The notes under the pieces: generated by a model | What the model saw: only the letters and a program-made list of their open reading frames with translations | Database searches by the model: none | Told to the model about the DNA's origin: nothing | Assembly (NCBI GenBank): GCA_002917075.1 | Contig: NTMA01000069.1 | Location: 147,178 to 211,177 of the forward strand | Direction of reading: 5' to 3' | Length of the DNA stretch: 64,000 bases | Origin: Hawksworthiomyces lignivorus | Taxonomy: Eukaryota; Ascomycota; Sordariomycetes; Ophiostomatales; Ophiostomataceae | Translations under genes and position numbers: made by a program | Part shown: piece after piece, positions 35,757-45,315 of the stretch | How the letters are laid out: each line of letters starts with the position of its first letter | How positions within the stretch are numbered: the stretch's first letter is position 1

Positions 35757-37409
35757 GGCGGCGGTGTTGCGGAGAAGCCCTGCTGCTCCCCTCTGTTGGC
35801 TGTTCTAAATGGGGGGTCTTGAGCTGGTAAGCTTGAGCTCGCAGAACACGATGTTGCTCAGCTCAGAACATAAAAGTATCTGAGATGTGCAAGCAGTGAA
35901 CAGATGGTTGGAGAGAAAGAGGTAAACGTAGAAAAAGAAAAACGGAAGAAGAGAAGAGAATATGAGGGAGAGAAGGGGAAGGTCGGGTGGGAAAGGTAAA
36001 GAAGGAAGAGGGGATAGAAGAAGAAAAAGAAGAAATGATTTGCAGACTGAAAATAAGAAAGATGTAGGTCTGGCAGGAGAAGAAAGACTGGGCGGGCGGG
36101 ATGAAGAGGAGGAGGGGGGGTTAGAGAGAGAAGAGGGCAAAAATGAGCAGAGCTTTCTTGCAAGTGGTGAGAGGGGGGTGGCTGTAGAGATGGAAAACAG
36201 CAAAGATGATAAGATGGAGCAGAAGACAACAAGCAAAAGGCCCAGTAAGGATGTGAACTAGGAGCAAAGCAGAGTGATCAACAAGAAATATCCGCTGGTT
36301 TTATTGATGCAAGTGTCGCCAGCACAATGGGAGGATGGTTTGGTTTGTGCTAGGTATGGGCATGTAGGTGCAAGATCCAAGGTACCCAGAATAATTTCCC
36401 TTAGCCTCCGCCTTCGGGATGGGATGCAAAACGTGATAATGGCAGGCAGGGCGTGAGGCAAACTCAAAAAAGAGCAGAAGAGAATCAAAAAGCAGACTAG
36501 GAACGAGAAAACAAAGAAAGACAGCTCGGGGAAAGGAGACGCAGTCGTAGCTTACCAGAGACGGTGTGAGAGACCAAGTTTGAAGCTCTTGCGAACACCG
36601 GACAACAAGAACAAGGGTATGTGGAGGCAAAGAAGAAAGAAAGAAAATAGGAAAAGAACAGGCGCGAGAAGCGTCAACAGAGAGACCAGGGCGGCCGAGG
36701 TTAGAAAAGGAAGAGGAAGTAAATAGGACAATGCGAGACAGAGAAATCGAGAAGGAGGATAGGAAATCAAAAAAGCGCAGACAAGGACAACTTCAATAGC
36801 TTCCACAAAAAGAATCTGGTTCACAAGCTATAGTCTTTTGGTCACCTCCATGTAATAATCGTTTTGCTCTCGTCAAAACGAAGTAGTAGGGGAGGGGGGG
36901 TGTGCCGGTCGAGGACCGGTCCCATCCACCGCACGGCATGGCTATCCACCCACACCCCACACCCCTCTACTTGCTTTTTGGTCCTCCGCAGAGTAACAAG
37001 CTGCTGTTAGCTCAGGACCTTTCTTCGGTTTGCAATTTCTGTTAGTCGAACCTTTTTCTCCATCGAGCTGCAGAAACGAAACGAAATGATCTGTCTCTCC
37101 TTGGTTCTCGATGGGGAGCGGCACGCAGAGAACGAACCATTTCTCGTCGCTTGTCCTCTTGCCTCACGCCAGCAGCCTTGTCTGCCAATGTTCGCCAAGA
37201 ATAGGATTATCCTCGAAGGAGTATTGCTTCTTTAACCTCTCTCCTGGGAAAGCATATCGTAGCAGTGGCATGACACATCGCCAGGGAAAGCTAAATGAAG
37301 AGGCCTTGTTCGGTGGGACGGAATAATAGCGCTGAAAAAAATATGCTTGGAGATAATCAGGAGGCGAAAAAAAGACTAATTCCAGGACGGGACAAGCCTG
37401 TTCGTAAAG

Positions 37410-37418
37410 ATCAGATAA
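37410..37418 (+). promoter_or_regulatory. SreA/Urbs1-type iron GATA site (ATCAGATAA)
   Basis: This is an exact match to ATCWGATAA, the extended site bound by iron-sensing GATA repressors (SreA, SRE, Urbs1, Fep1). It lies 1.65 kb upstream of the ftr1 ATG. Confidence 0.65.
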
Positions 37419-37633
37419 AACTGACCCTGCGAAAACACCTACTACGACTACAAGGGTACGAGTATTTTTGCGAGAAACGCGAACTAAACTAGCCGTCCAC
37501 GAAATGCACATAAGTGCGTCCACGTTCTCTCATTTGTCCCGTGGAAATATCGTGCAAAATTTGGCTAGAATAGACCCATTGAACTCTCCCTTCCCGACCA
37601 GATAGATTGCCCCTTTCTCTCTGTGTCTAATGC

Positions 37634-37671
37634 GTGTATGTGTGTGTGTGTATGTGTGTGTGTATGTGTGT
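37634..37671. repeat. TG microsatellite
   Basis: A TGTG/TATG alternating tract of about 38 bp in the ftr1-fet3 interval. Confidence 0.85.
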
Positions 37672-38739
37672 CCAAGTACAAGCATCCTTTTCTTCATTCT
37701 TTATTCCTAGTCTAGAGTAATTTCGGTTCTTCTTTACACACTACACCCGCCTTTCTTGGCTTTCAGGCCCTGTGCCCCAAACGTACGAGGTAACCTCGTG
37801 TATTATTTCCCACTTTGTCGCTCGTCCCACAGATTATCTCACATTATCCCGCGTTTCTGATCTGCTCGTCCTTGTTCTTTTTCGCAAGTACGGAGTAATT
37901 ACGAGATCGCTTGTACGAGGGCGAACTGATTGATAACTTTGAAGGTCGAACTAGCCGCCGGATCCTCTCCATGCTGGTTCTCATACTTCCTTGCCTAGCT
38001 TCTTTTCCACACTCCCATGTGAACTTCATAGTCATGCGATCGGTAAAAGAAGCAAATTCTGTTCTGAATGGGGAGGGTTGTCCCGCGTAAAACTGCAATG
38101 CTTCATCCCACGCTAAGACGACGCTAACCGTAGTATTCTGAAGTGGTATTTTCTCTGAAAGGTACCTTGGCACTTGAGACACAGCTAGCCATGGGCTGTA
38201 ATACCACCTTGAATGCTTAGCTGCGAGCCAAGTCTCTGCTCGTGCAAACGACTTTTCACTTTTTTTCTGTTATTCGGCGCTGATTCCGCCCTTCTCTCTA
38301 ACAACATGCCCCGAAATCCGACAAGGGAAATAAAATCCCGCGCTCCACATTGCGTCTTCTGCCCTCTACTTTAGCTTCTTTGGCGGTGGTTACTCATCCA
38401 GCAGGGCTGGCATCGAGCTTTTTCGATCCCGTTTCCCTAGTCGTGTTGCACTGTCATAATGTTTCATCGTGTCCGATGCGCACAGGGGCCTACTGCCAAG
38501 CATACGACATGCCCGCACAGCGTCTCCCTGCCATCACCTACGACCTGTGCGCAACTACCGCTCCGCTAGCCACACCTAGCTACCTCGCTGAAACAAGAAA
38601 CAGAGTGCCAGGGCAGATGCCAAGGCAGGATACGCTATCTGCACCTGGCACTTGTATGTAAATCTTAGGTGGTCACTTGCTAGTACGCACAAATGCCGCA
38701 AAATAAGGTAAAATAAAAATTAAAAAAACCTTGTTTTTC

Positions 38740-38797
38740 TATTTTTTATTTTTTATTTTTTATTTTTTATTTTTATTTTTATTTTTTTATTTTTTTC
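38740..38797. repeat. (TTTTTTA)n low-complexity tract
   Basis: About 58 bp of T runs punctuated by single A, roughly a 7-bp unit, in non-coding sequence. Confidence 0.85.
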
Positions 38798-39316
38798 ATT
38801 TTCATCAAAATGGAAGGAGGTAAGCTTGTTAGGTTTGATGCTAAGCATAGACACATGCAGGCTAGTGATTGATGGCCAGCGCTACAGATCAGTGACGGGC
38901 GGTAAACAGACTCTTTTTACAGCGGCTTTGTTCAATCTTGCCGGCTGCAACCACGCCTTACCCTTCTTTCCAGCCTTCTGATCGGCCACCGTGGACCGAG
39001 TCGACGAGGTACAGAACGTTATCTCAAGCCAAATAAGCTCCAAGACAAGTTCGAATCTTCGGCACATCGCATGCGAGGCATCGCGTAGCTACTCCAACTC
39101 CCGATTCATGCCACCGAGTGAAAGTAGGCCTAGTACTGGGCTAGGAAAGACAAACCAATCTAATGCAGCTAGAGAAGAAGATGAAAGGCAAGAGATGAAC
39201 AAAAATGAAGAAGAAAGGAAAGTAAATTCCTCCGACCCGTATAGAGCGGGTGCTAGCTGCGTGCTGTTTCCACAAGAAAGAAGCCGATTTTGTCGAATAG
39301 CATAGTAGCATGGGGA

Positions 39317-39325
39317 TTATCTGAT
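39317..39325 (-). promoter_or_regulatory. SreA/Urbs1-type iron GATA site, paired with a near-match
   Basis: TTATCTGAT on the + strand is the exact complement of ATCAGATAA. One base later, GTCTGATAA (39327-39335) matches the consensus at 8 of 9 positions in the opposite orientation, making an inverted pair. Confidence 0.65.
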
Positions 39326-39462
39326 CGTCTGATAAAAAATTTTCACAGCATTCCCAATATTGTTCCCTGAAGAAGATGAAGGCCCGTGGGCGATAAGACG
39401 CTAGGCTGAAACAAGCCGACAACGACTTGGCGCCCCGCACTGCAACGACCGCGCCATTAAAG

Positions 39463-39471
39463 TTATCTGAT
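39463..39471 (-). promoter_or_regulatory. SreA/Urbs1-type iron GATA site
   Basis: An exact TTATCTGAT (complement of ATCAGATAA), 138 bp from the previous exact site. Confidence 0.65.
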
Positions 39472-40890
39472 CCGTGAATTTCCGTGGCAAATAAACGAAA
39501 AAGCGCCATCTTAATCAATCATATCAATCGGGCAATTCAATTCCTCCATCGCGACAACCCGCTGCGGCGATGAAAGCCTTCACTCATCCGCCGCAAGGCA
39601 TCGTATTTGATCCATGCCCGTATATGCATGCAGTAGAATGTCATTTCACGGCCTCCGACTGCCGTAGTCCGGCTCTCTATGTACTAATGTCTTTCGTCAC
39701 TGACTGGGGTCCCTGCCCCGGTGAACTGTCCCTAACCGTGGCCGCTTCTTCACGGTTTATTTCAACTTTATCCTCAGCGCATCTATTCTATTTTACTTGG
39801 CCTCCCCAGCTTTTGCCCCTGCAAGTTCCGCAGTCTCTATAGACGTTGCAAAGGACAAAAAAAAATCTTGTCCTGGTGCGTGTCTTGGCTTCCGGCTTTT
39901 GTTCTTAGAAAGAGGCTTGTTTCCTGCCCACAGCAATTAGGGACAACCGATTTCGGGCACGAAATGTCATTCTAGCTACCTCACTATGTCTTTTCTCATT
40001 GACTTGTCTTTGCTTTAGTCATCGACGTATGTCCGGTTGGATTTCGTGGCCGTTTCGGCAAACACCATCAGCATGACCAACTGGGACCCCCACTGGCCTC
40101 CAACGACCCATGAAAAGCTCTGCTAATACGTACAGCTTCACACTCCCGTAACTTTTCTATTATTACGGTTTCCCCTTGTTTTAATTTCCCCTTTGACATA
40201 TAGCTTCCATCCTTTCCCTTATTTTGCTTCGTTGCGTGCGTCTCCATTGCGCTGAGATCTTCCATGCTCTACGTTGGTGCATCTCGAACGCCCATGATAT
40301 TTTTCCATGGTTCATCTCCAGGGCCGGTGACCGCCGTTGCACCAGAGCTCGCACCTCATCTCCCGCGTGGAAGATACGCTAGCTAGTGGGCGGCCAAGAC
40401 ACAAACTTTCTGGTCCTCCCGTACCCACCCTACCGCCAACATAACACCCACATTAGAACACTTTATTATTCAATTTGCCGCACCGACCGCACGCAAACAT
40501 GTTAGCCAAGGAAATCATTCGACTTTTGCTAACCCGTGAGCTGGGTCCTCTAGTCCCTTGGCCTGGTACCAAGCTTCGAGCTTCGCTTATGGTGTGATGG
40601 CATAATCAATCTTGTTTGCCTTCTTCCGAAGAAGGAAAAAAATAGATCGTTTCATTGTTCTTGACCCGTGTCCTATTCATCTGGAGTTTCTTTGTTTACC
40701 TTGGTCTTTTTCTGCTGCCTCTACTACACTTTCACAGCAGACAAGTACTTTTTTTTCAGATATAGATAGGAACGCCTCCGCATTGTAGACGCCTTGCTGA
40801 TATTAGCAGCCCCCCAATTGACGTCCTCGCTTGTCCTTGCCTCCTACAGGCCATCTGTAATTTGTGGGTGTGGTGCCGGTCGCCGTGTGC

Positions 40891-40899
40891 ATCTGATAA
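40891..40899 (+). promoter_or_regulatory. SreA/Urbs1-type iron GATA site (ATCTGATAA)
   Basis: An exact ATCWGATAA with W = T, 2.1 kb upstream of the fet3 ATG. It is followed by GATTATCTT, a further GATA core on the other strand. Confidence 0.65.
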
Positions 40900-41760
40900 T
40901 CAGTGATTATCTTCAATGACTGGCTTGGATGCTTGCTGTCACATCTCTTTCTCCACCCTCGTTCTATTCCCCCACCGCATCCTCCCCGGCCTTTGTCGCA
41001 GAAAACAAGGGTGTTGTCGCGTCCGTGAACAAGGTAAACGAGCTTTCTTTTTTTTTTTTTTTTTTTTTTAATTTTGCATTGGCGTGGGATGCAAAGAGGC
41101 TACAAGCATGGAGCAAGGAAGACAACCTGGACACATGCCTTCTTTGTTCTTCTTCTTTGGTATTCTGGTGTCTTTCACGTGGGCTGAGTGCTAAAACTGT
41201 AGCTGATCGCGTTAGCCAACGAGGGTGTCCACAGGGAATAGAATAGAGAAACGAGGCACAAATGAGGCGCGGTTGCGAACAGGTTTGATACACCTTCCCC
41301 AAGATACGCAGCGCGTATAAGCAGACATATGCACGACAATACAGTATGCCCGAAATGAGAAGAAACACAGATAATGACACATCCGTATTCCTACATGGAC
41401 AAGACATTCGGACCCTGGTTTGACAGACTTGGCACTGCCTTCAATCAGATGTCGTTATTGCATCTTTTTTGATGCTCTTTTCTTATTCCTAATTTCCACT
41501 GGGAGCAGTCTATGAACACGTACTTTTTTTTTTCGTGAGCTACGCAACTTTACAGCAATTTACTGTATTATTATTTACTGTATTGCTCCATATGACTACT
41601 GTGCTCATAGTTTTTTGGGGCTGGTTAAGCTTGAAGCATGACTAGTGCACCTTGAGCTGCATTAGTGCCGAGCAGCTCGCAGGTGTTCCAGAGATGAATG
41701 TTGCCTCTTAACAACGATGTAGTAGTCCATTTTTGTCTTCCTTTCTTTTCGCACACCCCT

Positions 41761-41783
41761 CCCCCCCCCCCCCCCCCCCCCCC
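41761..41783. repeat. Poly-C homopolymer, 23 nt
   Basis: Twenty-three consecutive C in the ftr1-fet3 interval. Confidence 0.9.
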
Positions 41784-42394
41784 TTCTACCACTACTCTCC
41801 AAGACCTCGCTAGCGAGGCCGACTAGCTGCAGCAAAAATGCTTTTTCACTTACCTAGTTCAATTCGGTCTGTTCACTCATTTCTCTTGTTCGCGCCACAC
41901 TTGCTTTCAATTGCTAGCCCTGGCTCCCACACTTCATACGACCTGAATTCGACTTGCAAAAAGCTAAGCTTGAGAAATTGTCCAGAAACCCCCATCACGC
42001 CAGAGAAACGTGGAACAGTAGCTGTATCTTACATAGACTAGCCCACGACCCTAGCAAAACCGTGCTGTATTCCGTAAAGAAATGAGACAAGTGATCTTTT
42101 TTTTTTTGGCCGTTTTCCTTCCCAGGTCCGATCCCGCTCTCTAGCTTCACGGCACTAAATGAAAACAAAAGCCAGAAGAGAAAGTCCACGATCGGAGCAT
42201 GACAGCCATCAATTGGGTTCCAGAATTGGGGATGCGGGATCCGCAGCAGCTCATCATCTTCTGGGATCTTTTCTCTTTTCTCTTTTCCAGCTTTTTTCGT
42301 CTCCGTAGTGTCTAGGTTACCGTAGGAGTACTTCCCCATCTTGGGATCTTCTCTGCTGTATTCTACTGTTCCGGTCCCAGCAAACCACGCCCCT

Positions 42395-42413
42395 CCCCCC
42401 CCCCCCCCCCCCC
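42395..42413. repeat. Poly-C homopolymer, 19 nt
   Basis: Nineteen consecutive C, about 610 bp upstream of the fet3 ATG. Confidence 0.9.
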
Positions 42414-42489
42414 TCTCCACCCTCCTCTTCTTCTCTGGTACACTCATTCTTTTCCTTACCACCCCCCTACCTCCACTATTCGTCTTTTT

Positions 42490-42498
42490 TTATCTGAT
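42490..42498 (-). promoter_or_regulatory. SreA/Urbs1-type iron GATA site, fet3-proximal
   Basis: An exact TTATCTGAT about 530 bp upstream of the fet3 start codon. This is the copy best placed to act in the fet3 promoter. Confidence 0.7.
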
Positions 42499-43023
42499 CC
42501 GTCTACATATTCTACACTTGCCCAAAAAGAGGAAGAGGGCGAAGAAGTAGAGCAGAAAAAAAGTCTCTTTTCGCGGCATCAAGCTCCATTTTCTCGCCCT
42601 CTGTATTTTTGTCTCTTCTTGTCCTTCCATATGCCCACTATCTTTTCTCTTCCGCTACATTACCTCGCTATTCTTTCTTTTCTTTCTTTTTGTTGCCCCA
42701 CCCCCCTTCTCTCCGCCTCTACCTCACTTCCTCTCTGTGTCTCCTTGCTCCTTCCTCCATTACTTCTACTTTTCGTTTTCTTTTTTCTTCAGCCTGCTTC
42801 CTCTTTTTTTTTTTGTCTTTCTTCATCTTCCTCTTCTCTTCCCTTCTCTATTCCCTTCCTTCTCTCTCTCTCCTCCTCCTATCCCATCCTCCTCGGAACA
42901 AAGCTTGTGATAGCTCCAAGTAGCGAGCTTCATCATACACGCCCGTCTGTGAGCGTTGTACTTTGGAGGAGCTAGCTTTCACATTTCTCTCACCACACAT
43001 CTTGAGAGAGAGAACAGGCCACA

Positions 43024-44874
43024 ATGCTGCGCTCTTCTTTCGCAGCCGTTCTGGCAATGGCCCTCGGGGTCGCTGCTAAGACGGTGTCCTACGACTTCAA
43101 TGTCACCTGGGTGACGGCCAACCCGGACGGCCTGGCTGACCGCAAGGTGATCGGCATCAACGGCGCCTGGCCGCTGCCCATCGTCGAGGTGGATAAGGGC
43201 GACCGGCTGGTTGTCAACATGTACAACGGCCTGGGGGACAAGAGCACGTCCATCCACTGGCACGGCATGTTCCAGAACGGCACCAACAACATGGACGGCG
43301 CCAGCATGGTGACCCAGTGCCCCATCCCGCCCGGCTCCAGCATGACCTACAACTTCACCATAGACCAGAACGGCACGTACTGGTACCACTGCCACACCGA
43401 CTACTGCTACCCTGACGGCTACCGCCAGGCGCTCATCGTGCACGACGTGAACGCGCCCTTTGCCAACGACTACAAGGAGGAGTTTGTCATCACCCTCTCA
43501 GACTGGTACCACGACATGATGGAGGACCTCTCCCACGAGTTCATGTCTCTGTACAACCCCACCGGCGCGGAGCCCATCCCAGACTCGTTCCTGCTGAACG
43601 ACGCGCAGAACTCGACGTTCGCCGTCCAGCCCAACACGACGTATCTGCTGCGCATCATCAACACAGGCAACTTTGTAGCCCAGTACTTTTACATTGAGGG
43701 CCACAACTTTACCATCGTTGAGGTGGACGGCGTCTACACGGAGCCGCAGGAAGCCTCGCTGATCTACGTGCACATTGCGCAGCGCTACTCGGTGCTGCTG
43801 ACCACCACAGACTCCACCGAGGTCAACTGGAAGATTGTAACCGTGGCCGATCAGGACCTGCTAGACACTATCCCGGCGAGCCTGCAGCTCAACAACACCA
43901 ACTGGCTGCTGTTCAACGAGTCGGCGCCGCTCGAGGAGGCCGAGATCACCGTCGACACCAGCGACGACCTGGTGCCGTTTGATGACTTCTTCCTGGTGCC
44001 GACCGACGGCCTGGCGCTGCTCGAGGACCCGGACATCCAGATCAACGTCACCGTCTTCATGGTCAACCTGGACACTGGCGCCAACTATGCCGAGCTGAAT
44101 AACATCACCTTCACCCCGCCCAAGGTGCCCTCGCTGTACTCGGCGCTGTCGGCCGGCGACCTGCGCACCAATGACATCGTCTATGGCGAGTACACGCACC
44201 CCGTGGTGCTGTCGCACGGCCAGGTCGTCGAGATCGTGCTCAACAACGCCGACGGCGGCAGCCACCCCTTCCATCTACACGGCCACAACTTTCAGATCAT
44301 CAACCGCGAGCCGCCCCTGGGCCCGCTGTTCAACAGCTACCTGGACGGCGACCCAATCGGCTTCGACCCGGACAACCACACCGACTACCCGGCCGTACCC
44401 ATCCGCCGCGACACCATCGTGCTGCCGCCCCAGGGCTTCGTCGTGCTGCGCTTTGTCGCCGACAACCCGGGCGTCTGGCTGTTTCACTGCCACATCGACT
44501 GGCACTTGGCCTCGGGCCTGGCCATGATCCTCGTCGAGGCGCCCGAGTTGCTGCCTACCCACGTGGACATCCCCGAGGACCACTACGCCGTCTGTGCTGC
44601 CGCCGCCGTGCCCACCGTCGGCAACGCCGCCGCCAACACCCAGAACTTCCTTGACCTGGCCGGCCAGCCCGTCCAGCCCGGCGACATCCCCCCCGGCTGG
44701 ACCCCCCGCGGCGAGACCGCCATGGCCTTCTCCGTGCTGTCCGCCGTCCTGGGCATCATCGCCCTGGTCTACTACGGCATGGCCGACCTCAAGCACCGCC
44801 CGCCCATCCCGCGGGACTCCTCCTCGGGCGAGGTGGTCGCGCAGGGTGTGCTGGCCGAGTCCAAGCAGAGCTAG
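43024..44874 (+). CDS. fet3: Multicopper ferroxidase Fet3
   Basis: This is a single exon of 616 residues. The signal peptide spans residues 1-18. All four copper-binding blocks are present: SIHWHG (77-81), WYHCHTDY (120-127), HPFHLHGHNF (about 418-427) and HCHIDWH (488-494), giving one type 1, one type 2 and two type 3 coppers. GAEPIP contains the Glu that orients Fe2+ in yeast Fet3. A single membrane anchor lies near residues 567-585, followed by a short cytosolic tail, as in Fet3/FetC and unlike secreted laccases. It oxidises Fe2+ to Fe3+ at the outer face of the plasma membrane and hands it to Ftr1, encoded divergently. An exact iron-GATA site lies about 530 bp upstream, pointing to repression in iron-replete cells. 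Confidence 0.96.
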   Translation: MLRSSFAAVLAMALGVAAKTVSYDFNVTWVTANPDGLADRKVIGINGAWPLPIVEVDKGDRLVVNMYNGLGDKSTSIHWHGMFQNGTNNMDGASMVTQCPIPPGSSMTYNFTIDQNGTYWYHCHTDYCYPDGYRQALIVHDVNAPFANDYKEEFVITLSDWYHDMMEDLSHEFMSLYNPTGAEPIPDSFLLNDAQNSTFAVQPNTTYLLRIINTGNFVAQYFYIEGHNFTIVEVDGVYTEPQEASLIYVHIAQRYSVLLTTTDSTEVNWKIVTVADQDLLDTIPASLQLNNTNWLLFNESAPLEEAEITVDTSDDLVPFDDFFLVPTDGLALLEDPDIQINVTVFMVNLDTGANYAELNNITFTPPKVPSLYSALSAGDLRTNDIVYGEYTHPVVLSHGQVVEIVLNNADGGSHPFHLHGHNFQIINREPPLGPLFNSYLDGDPIGFDPDNHTDYPAVPIRRDTIVLPPQGFVVLRFVADNPGVWLFHCHIDWHLASGLAMILVEAPELLPTHVDIPEDHYAVCAAAAVPTVGNAAANTQNFLDLAGQPVQPGDIPPGWTPRGETAMAFSVLSAVLGIIALVYYGMADLKHRPPIPRDSSSGEVVAQGVLAESKQS

Positions 44875-45315
44875 AGAGAGAGAGAAAGAGAAAGAGAAGC
44901 GAAATAAGCTTTTTTTTTTTTTGCCGCTCTTGAGTTTGTTTTTCTGCGCCCTCATGGGTTTTTGTACTCGCTAAAACCACGTAAAAAGTACTCGTGCTTT
45001 TTTTCCCTGCTGTCTAACGTATAATTTTTTGGTTATTTATGTTCCTATTTTTTTGTCCACAAAGGGAGTGAAAGCTGTGTTCTATTTTTTTTGCGCTATA
45101 TACCTATTTTTTCGTTGTTCTGTCTACCATAGCAGTAATGAGACCTGAGTGACAAGAAAAATAAGAGACTTTTCTGCAAAAATAAAAATAAAAAAAGATC
45201 TCTTCTTATGTAACTTGAAATCTGTGCTCTACATGCATGAGTAGCAGCAGACAAGCAAAGTCCCGCTGTCTGCCTCCTTGTTCGCCCCCACTCCCTCCTC
45301 CTCTCCTCTCCGCAG
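44875..45315. other. Convergent 3' spacer
   Basis: This 441-bp stretch lies between the 3' ends of fet3 and the AAA-ATPase gene. It starts with a GA repeat straight after the fet3 stop and continues with T-rich sequence. Nothing else seen. Confidence 0.5.

Larger units (their letters stand above)
35757..43023. promoter_or_regulatory. 7.3-kb gene-free interval between ftr1 and fet3
   Basis: No supported coding gene is present. Next to ftr1 (35880-36810) the + strand is almost pure purine with A/G repeats, so it is pyrimidine-rich in the direction of ftr1. Next to fet3 (42600-42900) the + strand is strongly CT-rich. Between them lie a TG microsatellite, a T-rich tract, two poly-C runs and five exact ATCWGATAA sites listed separately. 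Other short frames (37164-37523, 38991-39305, 39141-39518) have no conserved features. A long non-coding transcript or very long leaders are possible. Confidence 0.65.

Noticed and set aside
34362..35822. A 486-codon open frame on the + strand across the iron permease gene
   Set aside because: It is the antisense shadow of the GC-rich single-exon ftr1 gene. Its composition (Asp/Val/Gly/Arg/His repeats) has no family features, while the opposite strand encodes every Ftr1 landmark.
38991..39075. Possible tRNA, from the GTTCGAATC T-loop-like string near 39048
   Set aside because: No matching acceptor stem, D-arm or A-box (TGGCNNAGTGG) could be placed at the right distance.
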